A DNA stretch of 64,000 nucleotides, taken from the NCBI RefSeq assembly GCF_004342885.1, contig NZ_SMAB01000006.1, positions 62,001 to 126,000 on the forward strand, given 5' to 3'. Below the pieces are notes generated by a model. It was not told the origin of the DNA and searched no databases. It worked only from the letters and a program-made list of their open reading frames with translations. Positions 25,152 through 35,800 of the stretch are shown piece after piece. Numbering within the stretch: position 1 is the stretch's first letter; every line of letters begins with the position of its first letter. This DNA comes from Tepidibacillus fermentans (GTDB lineage: Bacteria > Bacillota > Bacilli > Tepidibacillales > Tepidibacillaceae). The translations under genes were made by a program, and so were the position numbers.

Positions 25152-26694
25152 TTGTTTCTCTCCTTCGAACGATGTATCTTTTTCTCCAATTTAGTTCATC
25201 CTCATTGGGAAAATCCGTACGAAAATGTGCTCCCCGGCTTTCCTTCCTTTCTAATGCAGAAGTTATCATGAGCCAACCAACTGTTAACATATTTAGTCTG
25301 GTTAATTGATCTTTTGTTAGTAAAATGGTTTTTATTACGTTTATCGTAGATAAAAATGATTCAAACCACTGCTTTGCAAAGGTAAGCCCCTCAGGGGTAC
25401 GTACAATACCTACGTATTTGAGCATAATTTCTCGGATTTCTTCTTGAGAAGGTAGGGAAATCTCGATTTGCTGGTTCGATTCATGAATGAAAGGAAAAGG
25501 AAACAGGGGTTCCCCTTCAATATCTATTTTCAGTAAAATAGACTCAGCCGTTTGCTTCGCAAAGAATAAACCTTCTAAGAGTGAATTACTAGCAAGTCTG
25601 TTCGAACCATGAACACCAGTAAAGGCGGTTTCCCCAATGGCGTAAAGCCGAGGAATAGATGTTTCTCCTGACGAATTGGTCTTGATCCCTCCCATGAGGA
25701 AGTGAGCGGCAGGAGAGATAGGCAAAAGCTGAATTTGTAGATCTAAGCCACTTTCAATACAGATTTGAGTAATGGAAGGGAAACGCTTTGAAAAATCTTT
25801 AATCATGGAAATATCTAAAAATACTTGATCTCCTTGATTCATCACGTCATAAATCTGTCGTGCAACAACATCTCTTGGGGCTAAATCTTTAAGTGGGTGA
25901 ATTCCTTCCATGATTGAGATACCATCTTGATTAACAAGCTTTGCCCCTTCACCACGTACTGCTTCCGATATTAGCCCATGTGCTTTTCCATCATAAAATA
26001 AAACTGTGGGATGAAATTGCATAAATTCGAGGTCGGCAAGTTCTGCACCCGCTCGGTAAGCCATAGCAAGACCATCACCTGTAATGGTAGGCGAATTTGA
26101 AGTAACCGGATAAAGTCCACCTGCTCCGCCAGTGGCCATAATTGTATGTTGAGCTTGATAAAAAATTGTTTCATCTTTACGATTCTTTGCAATAGCTCCA
26201 ACGCAATGACCTTCGAAAATAACAAGGTCATAGGCAGTTACCTGTTCATCAATTCTTATTTCATTTTCTATAGATTTTAATAAGTGATTGATAACATTTT
26301 TCCCAGTTGCATCTCCACCAGCATGAACAATCCGTCGTTTGTGATGTCCACCTTCTCGTCCAAGGGAGAGAGACCCATTCTCTTGCCGATCAAAAGGAAC
26401 ACCTAGTTGAATAAGTTCTTTAATGAGATCGGGAGCATGCTTAATCATCAATTCCGTTGCTTCTTCGATATGATGAAAATTCCCTGCAGTTAACGTATCT
26501 AAATAATGATTTTTCCAATGATCTTTTTCATATATGGATGCTGCAATTCCACCCTGTGCCAGATAGGAATTACTATGAGTTACATTTGATTTGGTAATCA
26601 AGATCACTTTTTTCTTATTTGATAAAAGTTTTGCTGCATACAGTCCTGCAATCCCACTACCAATAATCAGAACATCCGCTTTGATTGTTTCCAT
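25105..26694 (-). CDS. nadB: L-aspartate oxidase
   Basis: 529-residue flavoprotein oxidising aspartate to iminoaspartate; it can use fumarate or O2. FAD motif VLIIGSGIAGLYAAKLLS, then SYLAQGGIAASI, GREGGHHKRRIVHAGGDATG, and FMQFHPTVLF; PAAHFLMGGIKTN and GETAFTGVHGSNRLASNS are the late FAD motifs. ATG 26694 is set by AAAGGAGG; the longer frame to 26766 has no site. First gene of nadBCA. TTTACACA repeats in its leader suggest control by a niacin-responsive regulator. Confidence 0.95.
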   Translation of the reverse strand: METIKADVLIIGSGIAGLYAAKLLSNKKKVILITKSNVTHSNSYLAQGGIAASIYEKDHWKNHYLDTLTAGNFHHIEEATELMIKHAPDLIKELIQLGVPFDRQENGSLSLGREGGHHKRRIVHAGGDATGKNVINHLLKSIENEIRIDEQVTAYDLVIFEGHCVGAIAKNRKDETIFYQAQHTIMATGGAGGLYPVTSNSPTITGDGLAMAYRAGAELADLEFMQFHPTVLFYDGKAHGLISEAVRGEGAKLVNQDGISIMEGIHPLKDLAPRDVVARQIYDVMNQGDQVFLDISMIKDFSKRFPSITQICIESGLDLQIQLLPISPAAHFLMGGIKTNSSGETSIPRLYAIGETAFTGVHGSNRLASNSLLEGLFFAKQTAESILLKIDIEGEPLFPFPFIHESNQQIEISLPSQEEIREIMLKYVGIVRTPEGLTFAKQWFESFLSTINVIKTILLTKDQLTRLNMLTVGWLMITSALERKESRGAHFRTDFPNEDELNWRKRYIVRRRETNEYDQIKETFATAIY

Positions 26695-26728
26695 GGTAAG
26701 GTCCTCCTTTATTGACCATCCAAGTGTC

Positions 26729-26748
26729 TTTACACATATGTTTACACA
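26729..26748 (-). promoter_or_regulatory. Candidate NiaR-type operator ahead of nadBCA
   Basis: Two direct copies of TTTACACA (26729-26736 and 26741-26748), 35 bases upstream of nadB; read on minus as TGTGTAAACATATGTGTAAA. NiaR (YrxA) is the known niacin repressor of nad genes in Firmicutes; I infer the match from position and T/A-rich TTTACA halves only. Confidence 0.45.
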
Positions 26749-26862
26749 AAAGAAAGAGTATGACAAGAGGAAAATAAAAAGTAAATTTTAATAATGACTC
26801 CCTATTATGTGGAGAATGTCTCATTTAAGTTTTTACTGTATTAATACAAATAAAATAATTTA

Positions 26863-26891
26863 TTGACTGTTATATAAAATATTGTTATAAT
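26863..26891 (+). promoter_or_regulatory. Consensus sigma-A promoter of the small gene
   Basis: TTGACT at 26863-26868, 17-base spacer, perfect TATAAT at 26886-26891. Transcript would begin near 26898. Confidence 0.85.
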
Positions 26892-26943
26892 ACAGATAAC
26901 GAAAAATAAATGCTGGGGTGTAACAATGATGGAGAGGAGCATA

Positions 26944-27123
26944 ATGGAAATGGTATACCAAAGAAAAGAAGGAAAACCATTTGTTTTGAAAGACATTGAT
27001 CCTTTATTTTATGCTTGCTGCTATCTCAACACAAATCGGATGTTCTTAATGGAGAAAGAAAAATTTTTTAATGAAATGCAAAAAGGGTTGATTTCAAAGT
27101 TATCTGCTGTTGCGAATCTTTAA
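26944..27123 (+). CDS. Small orphan protein of unknown function
   Basis: 59 residues from ATG 26944, preceded by GAGAGGAG; the open frame extends back to ATG 26926. It is flanked by a near-perfect sigma-A promoter and a strong terminator, so it is a self-contained, probably well expressed transcription unit. The sequence is mixed in charge, with FVLKDIDPLFYACCYLNTNR containing two adjacent cysteines, and no transmembrane helix or signal. I recognise no family. It lies between divergent nadBCA and motAB. Confidence 0.65.
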   Translation: MEMVYQRKEGKPFVLKDIDPLFYACCYLNTNRMFLMEKEKFFNEMQKGLISKLSAVANL

Positions 27124-27156
27124 ACAAAATATTTTAAATAAACATTTTGAAATCGT

Positions 27157-27195
27157 AAAGCATTTTTTCCCCATTTAGGAAAAAGTGCTTTTTTT
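27157..27195 (+). terminator. Terminator of the small orphan gene
   Basis: AAAGCATTTTTTCC pairs with GGAAAAAGTGCTTT (one G-U), followed by seven T residues. Confidence 0.85.
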
Positions 27196-27298
27196 ATTGG
27201 AATGGCAGGATTATGATATAAAATTGTCGAAACAAGTAACCGATATAAATAGAGGATATAATTTTTTTATTAACAGTTTTATTAGGGGAAGTGAAGCG

Positions 27299-28093
27299 AT
27301 GGACTTAAGTACAATTATTGGTCTTATACTTGGATTAGCAGGGTTAGTTGGAGGATTTCTACTAGAAGGCGGTCATGCGAGTTCATTGTTGCAACTAACC
27401 GCATTTATGATTGTTTTTGGGGGAACATTTGGAGCGGTTATTGTAAGTTACCCAATGTCACAGTTAAAGACTGTCCCTAAACTTCTAAAAATAGCATTTA
27501 CGGAAAAAAAATTAAATGTTCATGAAACGATTCAACAATTAGTTGAATATTCAACATTAGCCAGAAGAGAAGGAGTATTAACGATTGAACAATATTACGA
27601 AAAAATGGATGGTAATCCTTTTCTAAAAGAAGGACTCATGATGGTCGTTGATGGAGTGGATCCACAGCTTATTCGTGAGATCTTAGAAATTGAGATTGCG
27701 AATATTGAGGCTAGACACGAAAAAGGAATTAAAATCTTTGAGTCTGCAGGAGGTTATGCACCGACAATGGGGATTATTGGTACTGTTATGGGACTCGTTC
27801 ACGTACTAGGGAATTTATCTGATCCCGATTCTTTAGGTCCATCTATTGCGGTGGCTTTTATTGCGACCTTATATGGTGTAGCAAGTGCAAACGTTTTTTA
27901 TTTACCGATTGCTTCTAAATTGAAAGCTCGTAGCCAAATGGAAGTATTAATCAAGGAATTAGAAGTGGAAGGGATTCTCTCGATTCAAGCAGGAGAAAAT
28001 CCGCAAATGTTAAAAAAGAAATTATTAGCCTTTTTACCCCCAGCTATGCGTGATTTAGAACAAGAGAATACTGCGGGTGAAAACAATGAATAG
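27299..28093 (+). CDS. motA: Flagellar stator protein MotA (or MotP)
   Basis: 264-residue stator subunit with four transmembrane helices. It begins STIIGLILGLAGLVGGFLLE; the cytoplasmic loop with charged residues (LARREGVLTIEQYYE) contacts FliG. The family signature AGGYAPTMGIIGTVMGLVHVL lies in helix 3, and helix 4 contains VAFIATLYGVASANVFYLP. ATG 27299 follows GGGGAAGTG; the upstream extension to 27185 overlaps the previous terminator and is not coding. It overlaps motB. Whether it conducts H+ or Na+ is not resolved here. Confidence 0.9.
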   Translation: MDLSTIIGLILGLAGLVGGFLLEGGHASSLLQLTAFMIVFGGTFGAVIVSYPMSQLKTVPKLLKIAFTEKKLNVHETIQQLVEYSTLARREGVLTIEQYYEKMDGNPFLKEGLMMVVDGVDPQLIREILEIEIANIEARHEKGIKIFESAGGYAPTMGIIGTVMGLVHVLGNLSDPDSLGPSIAVAFIATLYGVASANVFYLPIASKLKARSQMEVLIKELEVEGILSIQAGENPQMLKKKLLAFLPPAMRDLEQENTAGENNE

Positions 28094-28841
28094 ACGAAAG
28101 AAAAAAGCAGAATCCCATGAAAACCATGAACGATGGCTGATTACTTATTCTGACTTAATTACGCTACTTATGATTTTCTTTGTTGTGATGTATTCTATGA
28201 GTAAATTGGAAGTGGCTAAATTTGAACAGATTAAAGTTTCATTAATGGATGCTTTGTCAACGAATGATTCGATGATTGAGGGAGTCGGTGTTGCGAAATC
28301 AGGAAATACTGAAAAGACTCAAGAAGGCGGCGATGAAAAAAATAAACAATATGCAAAACAACAAGAGGAAGAGAAAAAATTACAAAATTTCCTAAAAGAA
28401 ATCGAAAAATATATTAAGGCTAATCATCTAGAAGATGTTGTGGAACTAGAGGAAGTCCCTCGTGGGGTTCAGATCTCTATGAAAGATAAAATTCTCTTTG
28501 ATTTTGGGAAAGCCGATCTAAAACCTGAGTCAAAGATGATTTTAGATAAGATTTCGAATTTATTAAAAGATCTACCCCATCCTTTAAGTATTGAAGGGCA
28601 TACAGATAATCGCCCTGTTTTACCTAGTTCACCTTTTAAGTCAAATTTTGATCTTTCAACGGCGCGAGCCAATTCAGTATTAGAATACATGGTGAATCAA
28701 CACCAAATTGATCCGAAACGTCTGCGTATCGTTGGCTATGGAGAATACAAACCAGTCTACAAAAATGATACAGAAGAACACCGTCAAGCAAATCGCCGAG
28801 TGGTGATAGTTGTTCTTCGACCAGAATATGATCTGAAATAG
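28086..28841 (+). CDS. motB: Flagellar stator protein MotB (or MotS)
   Basis: About 251 residues: basic N-terminus, one transmembrane helix with the ion-carrying Asp23 in WLITYSDLITLLMIFFVV, a charged linker (about residues 70-105), then an OmpA-like peptidoglycan-binding domain (FDFGKADLKPESKMILDKI, IEGHTDNRPV, LSTARANSVLEYMV, GYGEYKP). It anchors the MotA stator to the wall. ATG 28086 lies inside the end of motA. No other flagellar genes are nearby, as is common for mot operons in Bacillales. Confidence 0.9.
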   Translation: MNRRKKKAESHENHERWLITYSDLITLLMIFFVVMYSMSKLEVAKFEQIKVSLMDALSTNDSMIEGVGVAKSGNTEKTQEGGDEKNKQYAKQQEEEKKLQNFLKEIEKYIKANHLEDVVELEEVPRGVQISMKDKILFDFGKADLKPESKMILDKISNLLKDLPHPLSIEGHTDNRPVLPSSPFKSNFDLSTARANSVLEYMVNQHQIDPKRLRIVGYGEYKPVYKNDTEEHRQANRRVVIVVLRPEYDLK

Positions 28842-28858
28842 AAACCACACGCATAAAG

Positions 28859-28897
28859 AAAACCGAGAGAGGAATTTGCCTGTTTTCGGTTTTTTTC
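28859..28897 (+). terminator. Terminator of motAB
   Basis: AAACCGA/TCGGTTT arms and a run of seven T residues about 20 bases after motB. Confidence 0.75.
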
Positions 28898-28969
28898 ATT
28901 GCTTAATTTTACATTTCTTTAGACTATTTCTATAATAAGAATATCTAAGACATAAGGAGATGGGAAACA

Positions 28970-29806
28970 TTGGTTTGGACAGCGATATCGATTTTGATTA
29001 TTTCTGTTTTTGCAGGAATATTTGGCTCCCTTTTAGGGTTAGGAGGTGGGATGATCGTTATCCCAGCCTTAACTTTGTTAATGGGAGTGGATATTAAATA
29101 TGCAATTACCGCGGGATTGATATCTGTGATTTCTACATCGAGTGGTTCAGCAGTTGTTTATGTCCGCGATAAAATTACGAATATTCGCGTTGGAATGTTT
29201 TTAGAATTGGCGACAACGATCGGAGCGTTAACAGGAGCGTTAGTTGCAGGCTTTTTGCAACCAAAAACTTTATATATTCTCTTTGCGCTTCAATTATTTT
29301 ATTCTGCTTACTCGATGATCAAAAAAAGAAACCAGGAATTACCAGAAATTCGTTCCATACATCCAATGGCGGAAAAATTAAAATTAAAAGGAGAATATTA
29401 CGACAAGGCATTAAACCAAACCGTTACATATCAAGCCAGTAGCGTGTATAGCGGTTTTGGATTGATGTATTTGGCTGGAGTAATTTCTGCATTATTAGGA
29501 ATTGGTAGTGGTAGTTTTAAAGTAATTGCAATGGATCATTTTATGAATTTACCAATGAAAGTTTCAACAGCGACCAGTAATTTTATGATGGGTGTTACGG
29601 CTGCTGCCAGTGCGGGAATTTATTTATTTCGTGGGCAAATCGATCCTAAAATCGCTGGACCTGTGGCTATTGGCGTTGTAATTGGAGCAACGATTGGTAC
29701 AAGAATTATGCAACGAATGCGAAGTGTCACTCTTCGGAAAATTTTTATACCCGTGTTACTTTATGTTGCCGTTGAGATGCTATTACAAGGTTTGGGGGTA
29801 AAATAA
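28970..29806 (+). CDS. TauE/SafE-family sulfite/organosulfonate exporter-like permease
   Basis: 278-residue membrane protein, about eight helices in two repeats. The paired TauE motifs are visible: GSLLGLGGGMIVIPALTLL near residue 18 and the second-half ALLGIGSGSFKVIAMDHFMN, each followed by the ATSNF-like STATSNFMMGVTAA. Start is TTG with AAGGAG ten bases upstream. Immediately followed by a DUF1634 gene, a pairing often seen with this permease type. Substrate (sulfite, sulfoacetate or another sulfur/organic anion) is unknown. Confidence 0.85.
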   Translation: MVWTAISILIISVFAGIFGSLLGLGGGMIVIPALTLLMGVDIKYAITAGLISVISTSSGSAVVYVRDKITNIRVGMFLELATTIGALTGALVAGFLQPKTLYILFALQLFYSAYSMIKKRNQELPEIRSIHPMAEKLKLKGEYYDKALNQTVTYQASSVYSGFGLMYLAGVISALLGIGSGSFKVIAMDHFMNLPMKVSTATSNFMMGVTAAASAGIYLFRGQIDPKIAGPVAIGVVIGATIGTRIMQRMRSVTLRKIFIPVLLYVAVEMLLQGLGVK

Positions 29807-30196
29807 ATGGATCAATCGAAACGATTAGAACAGCATGAAAATCGTCATGTTGTGATGATGGAAGTGGTTATTAGTAAATCGTTACGTTATGGTGTCACAA
29901 TTAGTGCAATCACGATTCTCTTAGGACTAATTCTTTTTATCATTACAGGAAAAAGTGGTTATCCGGGTCATACATTTCCAACGACTCTAAGTGCTATTTT
30001 AACTGGACTAGTTAGCTTAAAACCATATGCAATTATCATGACCGGACTCTTACTGTTAATTCTCACTCCAGTATTTCGTGTGGGAATTTCTATAATTGTG
30101 TTTTTATTAGAAAAAGACTATCTTTATGTGATCATTACTTCTTTAGTGTTTGCGATTTTAATTACAAGTTTGCTACTTGGGAAAGTGACACATTGA
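29807..30196 (+). CDS. DUF1634 membrane protein, partner of the TauE-like permease
   Basis: 129 residues with three hydrophobic helices: VTISAITILLGLILFII, AIIMTGLLLLILTPVF and LYVIITSLVFAILITSLLLG. The PVFRVGISIIVFLLEKDYLY stretch is the DUF1634 hallmark. It starts on the base after the permease stop and is therefore cotranscribed, probably as an accessory subunit. Function unknown. Confidence 0.8.
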   Translation: MDQSKRLEQHENRHVVMMEVVISKSLRYGVTISAITILLGLILFIITGKSGYPGHTFPTTLSAILTGLVSLKPYAIIMTGLLLLILTPVFRVGISIIVFLLEKDYLYVIITSLVFAILITSLLLGKVTH

Positions 30197-30304
30197 AAAA
30201 TAGTTTCATCATCTGAGTTTTGCTTCAAGTGTAATCACACTAGATTTATCCAACTTTTTGCGTAAATTTGTTTGGAATTTATGTGGAAAAGGGAGTGGAT
30301 AAAT

Positions 30305-31093
30305 ATGGGCTTATTACATGATGAAGTAATCTTTTTAAATTTTGATCAATCCTATGTTCCGCAAAAAAAGCTACTTCAAATTCCTCATTACTGGATTGAT
30401 TTAGACGATATTAAGCACACCAATTACTATTGTGAAGAAACAGCTTGCACCAAGATTGAAGAACGCTTATATGAAAATCCTCATCAGGGGATTACGTTTA
30501 TCGGTAGTGGAAACTATCATTATGTTTCATATCTTTTATTTTCAGAGATCAAGGAACCATTCACTTTGATTCTTTTTGATCACCATACAGATGCAATGAT
30601 CGATTCTTCCTCTGTTTCTAGCCTGATTTCCTGTGGTTCATGGGTAGCTCATGCCATTTCCCAATTATCTTTTTTACAAAAAGTACTGATTATTGGGGCA
30701 AGAAAAGACTTACTTCCATTGATTCATCCAAGTTTGCGATCCAAAGTCGTTGTTTTGCCTGAAAACGATTCTCGATTATCGTCAAAATTTGTTTTGCATT
30801 GGTTACAAAATGAGATAGCGACAGATACCATCTATATTAGTATTGATAAAGATGTACTAGATACTGATTATGTTAAGACGAATTGGGACCAAGGCAATAT
30901 GAGCCTTCCTGAACTTTTGATTGTCTTAAGAGAAATCATTCGACAAAAAGAAGTATATGGTGTAGATATCTGTGGGGAATATCCAACGAATCCATTTAGC
31001 GCTTTTCAATCTATATCAATAGAGGCGATCAGAAAAAACGAGCAGGCCAATCAAAAAATTTTAAATACCATCCTAAATCCAAAATCCCCTTAA
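30305..31093 (+). CDS. Divergent arginase/agmatinase-family ureohydrolase
   Basis: About 262 residues with the Mn2+-binding layout of the arginase fold. A histidine lies in GSGNYHYVSY (GGDHS position), three ligands in LILFDHHTDAM (DAHxD) and two Asp in YISIDKDVLDTDY (SxDxDxxDP, with T replacing P). A conserved Glu occurs in ICGEYPTNP, comparable to the EVNP of arginases. All metal ligands are kept, so it is probably active. Sequence elsewhere is unlike classical arginase, so substrate could be arginine, agmatine, formiminoglutamate or other guanidino compounds. ATG 30305 follows GGGAGTGG. Confidence 0.78.
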   Translation: MGLLHDEVIFLNFDQSYVPQKKLLQIPHYWIDLDDIKHTNYYCEETACTKIEERLYENPHQGITFIGSGNYHYVSYLLFSEIKEPFTLILFDHHTDAMIDSSSVSSLISCGSWVAHAISQLSFLQKVLIIGARKDLLPLIHPSLRSKVVVLPENDSRLSSKFVLHWLQNEIATDTIYISIDKDVLDTDYVKTNWDQGNMSLPELLIVLREIIRQKEVYGVDICGEYPTNPFSAFQSISIEAIRKNEQANQKILNTILNPKSP

Positions 31094-31174
31094 AAAAGAG
31101 GGATTTATCGTTGGTTACAAACTGTTAAAATACAAATTGGAGTCATAGAACAATTGTGAATAGGTGTGTCAGAT

Positions 31175-31849
31175 ATGGCAATTTTAAGAAATGATTGGAA
31201 TAATTATTTGGAAAATGAATTTAAAAAACCGTACTATTTGCGTTTAAGGGAGTTTTTAATTGAGGAATACCAAACGTGGACCATCTATCCCGATATGTAC
31301 GATATTTTCAATGCCCTTCACTATACCCCTTATTCAGAGACAAAAGTAGTGATATTAGGGCAAGATCCGTATCATGGTCAAGGGCAAGCTCATGGGTTAA
31401 GCTTTTCCGTTAAACCGGGGATAGCTATCCCGCCTTCTTTACAGAATATTTTCAAAGAACTACAACAAGACTTAGGTTGTACGATCCCTAATAACGGCTA
31501 TCTTGTGAAATGGGCAAAACAAGGGGTATTACTGTTAAACACCGTCTTAACCGTCAGAGAAGGGGAACCCAATTCTCATAAAGGGATGGGGTGGGAAACG
31601 TTTACTGACCAAGTGATTTCTACATTAAATCAACGGGAAAAACCAGTAGTCTTTATTCTCTGGGGAAAACATGCTCAAGAGAAAAAACAACTAATTACTT
31701 CCCCTCACCATTATATTATTCAATCCCCTCATCCAAGCCCTTTTTCTGCTAATCGAGGTTTTTTTGGCAGTCGACCGTTTTCTAAAGCTAATGGATTTTT
31801 ACGACAAATTGGTAGTTCGGAAATCGATTGGCAAATTCCTGATATTTAA
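31175..31849 (+). CDS. ung: Uracil-DNA glycosylase
   Basis: Family-1 UDG, about 224 residues, removing uracil from DNA in base-excision repair. Motif [21 protein letters not shown] contains the catalytic Asp; motif B is [15 protein letters not shown] with the catalytic His and leucine-loop region. [20 protein letters not shown] is the conserved core. ATG 31175 with AGGTG is preferred to GTG 31166. Confidence 0.96.
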   Translation: MAILRNDWNNYLENEFKKPYYLRLREFLIEEYQTWTIYPDMYDIFNALHYTPYSETKVVILGQDPYHGQGQAHGLSFSVKPGIAIPPSLQNIFKELQQDLGCTIPNNGYLVKWAKQGVLLLNTVLTVREGEPNSHKGMGWETFTDQVISTLNQREKPVVFILWGKHAQEKKQLITSPHHYIIQSPHPSPFSANRGFFGSRPFSKANGFLRQIGSSEIDWQIPDI

Positions 31850-32035
31850 GCTCTGATATATATGGTTCAGTTTCGATGACAAATGAAAAAATGTAAGTGA
31901 AAAAAGAAGGTTTTCTGTTTTAATTTTTCCCTTAAGCGTTGCAAAATATCCTTCTCCTTTACTTTCTTTTCTTGCCATAATTATAGTATAGCTTTTCTTA
32001 ATAAAATGATAAAATCGTAGTATAATAACTGCGAC

Positions 32036-32344
32036 CTATAGGTTAATGTATAATCCATAAGCTAGGATTTCAGAAGGTGTTGATAATTTAAATCCCTGAA
32101 TTTCGGAGTAATCTAATTTTAAAGGTTCATCAAAGGTTTGAACCGTAAATGGATCAAATAAGAATTTTTGATCATCGATGACCAGGATCTCATCATTTGC
32201 CTTTGGTTCATCCAGAACCAATTCTACTTCGAGGGTAAACCCTCAGCCGGCTGCCAATTCAGCTTTTACACGTATTCCTTTAGTAGAAGGAATTTGTAGG
32301 GTTTTGATTTCTTTAAGTGCCTGATCTGTGACATGAAATTGCAT
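32036..32344 (-). CDS. HesB/IscA-like selenoprotein candidate (UGA at the cysteine site)
   Basis: From ATG 32344 (GGAGGA upstream) the frame is open for 102 codons apart from TGA at 32243-32245, codon 34. It lies in LAAG-U-GFTLEVEL, where HesB/IscA-fold proteins have a conserved cysteine in A-x-G-C-x. A HesB-like family with Sec at this point is known in anaerobic bacteria. The remainder (ANDEILVIDDQKFLFDPF, LKLDYSEIQGFKLSTP) is the usual biotin-like beta fold, but the two C-terminal cysteines of true IscA are missing, so this is not a classical Fe-S scaffold. A conventional caller keeps only 32036-32221. A 7-bp hairpin follows at SECIS spacing. Function unknown, perhaps metal or selenium/sulfur handling. 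Confidence 0.85.
32203..32245 (-). promoter_or_regulatory. Bacterial SECIS-like element of the HesB-like gene
   Basis: After the UGA, 21 bases then TTGGTTC-TGGAT-GAACCAA: a perfect 7-bp stem with a 5-base loop whose second base is G, starting 29 bases after the UGA, within the bacterial SECIS window. A smaller hairpin GAGGG/CCCTC overlaps the UGA itself. Confidence 0.7.
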
Positions 32345-32464
32345 ATTATATATTCCTCCAAAAAATGTGATAATTATATTTTACCTAAAATTTGATTTAC
32401 TGATAAAGCTCATAATTATCTGGATGAATTTTTTTGATCCACGTCGTTAGAGGAGTGACCAGAA

Positions 32465-33025
32465 TTGGCTTTTCATGGACAAAAAATTATTCCTGCCATT
32501 CGCAATATGAAAGACTTTGAAACCATTTTGAAAAGTGATTTTGAATACTTTATATTACTTGACAGCCATATCAATCAATTAAAAAGTATTAGTGAATATG
32601 CAAAAAAAGCAGGAAAAAAGCTTTTATTACATGGAGATTTGATTCATGGGTTGAAAAATGATGAATATGCAACACAATTTATCGCTCAAGAATTTAAACC
32701 AGCAGGACTGATCTCGACAAAGTCACAAATGATTACCACTGCCAAGAAAAAAGGGATTATGGCCATTCAAAGACTTTTTTTAATCGATACCACGGCTTTA
32801 GAGGCAGGTTATAAATTGATTGAGAAAACCAAACCAGACTATATTGAAATTTTACCTGGGGTTATCCCAACTAATATTATAAAAGAAATATCACAAAAAA
32901 CAGGTATTCCTCTTCTAGCAGGAGGACTAATTAATACAAAAGAGGATATAGAAATAGCATTGAATGCTGGTGTTGTGGCAATTACAACTTCAAAGAAGGA
33001 GCTATGGATTTATGATTCAAAATAA
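32465..33025 (+). CDS. glpP: Glycerol-3-phosphate-responsive antiterminator
   Basis: 186-residue GlpP, an RNA-binding TIM-barrel-like protein that, with glycerol-3-phosphate bound, prevents termination in leaders of glp genes. Family segments: QKIIPAIRNMKDFETIL, YFILLDSHINQLKS, KLLLHGDLIHGLKND, YIEILPGVIPTNIIKE and GIPLLAGGLINTKEDI. TTG start after GAGGAGTG. It heads the glp region; two leaders downstream (33111 and 35702) have terminators of the kind it controls. Confidence 0.93.
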   Translation: MAFHGQKIIPAIRNMKDFETILKSDFEYFILLDSHINQLKSISEYAKKAGKKLLLHGDLIHGLKNDEYATQFIAQEFKPAGLISTKSQMITTAKKKGIMAIQRLFLIDTTALEAGYKLIEKTKPDYIEILPGVIPTNIIKEISQKTGIPLLAGGLINTKEDIEIALNAGVVAITTSKKELWIYDSK

Positions 33026-33057
33026 TGAAATTTTTTAAACCACTATAAAAATTCATA

Positions 33058-33086
33058 TTGACAACGTTTTCAATTCATGTCACAAT
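33058..33086 (+). promoter_or_regulatory. glpFK promoter overlapped by a catabolite-responsive element
   Basis: TTGACA (33058-33063), 17-base spacer, CACAAT (33081-33086). TTGACAACGTTTTCAA (33058-33073) matches the 16-base CcpA cre consensus WTGNAARCGNWWWCAW with one mismatch and covers the -35, so glucose repression of glycerol uptake is expected. Confidence 0.78.
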
Positions 33087-33110
33087 ATAGACACAAAGTT
33101 AATAGTTAAT

Positions 33111-33177
33111 GGGGAGACACGGAGATCCATTATATAAACCTTTTAATAAGGTTATTTATAATGGATCTCTTTTTATT
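33111..33177 (+). terminator. GlpP-controlled leader terminator before glpF
   Basis: GGGGAGACACGGAGATCC, then a long hairpin of GAGATCCATTATA...TATAATGGATCTC arms (33122-33169) followed by TTTTTATTTT, about 100 bases before glpF. Structure and position match the GlpP-antiterminated glp leaders of Bacillus. Confidence 0.85.
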
Positions 33178-33274
33178 TTGTATAGGGGGTGATCTGAAAA
33201 TATACTTAGAGAATTTTTGGAAAATGGAATTCATGTAATTTAAAAAAAGAATTCAATTAAGGGAGGACAATGAA

Positions 33275-35622
<2,348 letters not shown>

Positions 35623-35701
35623 AATCTTCTTACAAAAGGCCTTTCAACAATTCTGAAATCATGTTATACTTACATAGACAATATCATCAAAAAATTTGGT
35701 T

Positions 35702-35773
35702 GGAGATTCGGAGAGACCATACAAATCAGACCTTTGATCCGGCATCAAAGGAGGGTTTGTTTTGGTCTTTTTT
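35702..35773 (+). terminator. GlpP-type leader terminator before glpABC
   Basis: GGAGATTCGGAGAG (35702-35715) overlaps the start of a long hairpin with AGACCA/TGGTCT outer arms and a CCTTTGAT/ATCAAAGG inner stem, followed by TTTTTTA. The GGAGA-NN-CGGAGA motif is shared with the glpF leader, so GlpP probably controls both. Confidence 0.8.
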
Positions 35774-35800
35774 ATTTTTAATATTTGGGGGAAAATGGGA

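Noticed and set aside
31885-31965. Very short minus-strand frame (about 25 codons, TTG after AAAGGAGAAGG) downstream of the HesB-like gene
   Set aside because: It has a ribosome-site-like sequence and a TATAAT box nearby, but is too short and low in complexity to call a gene.
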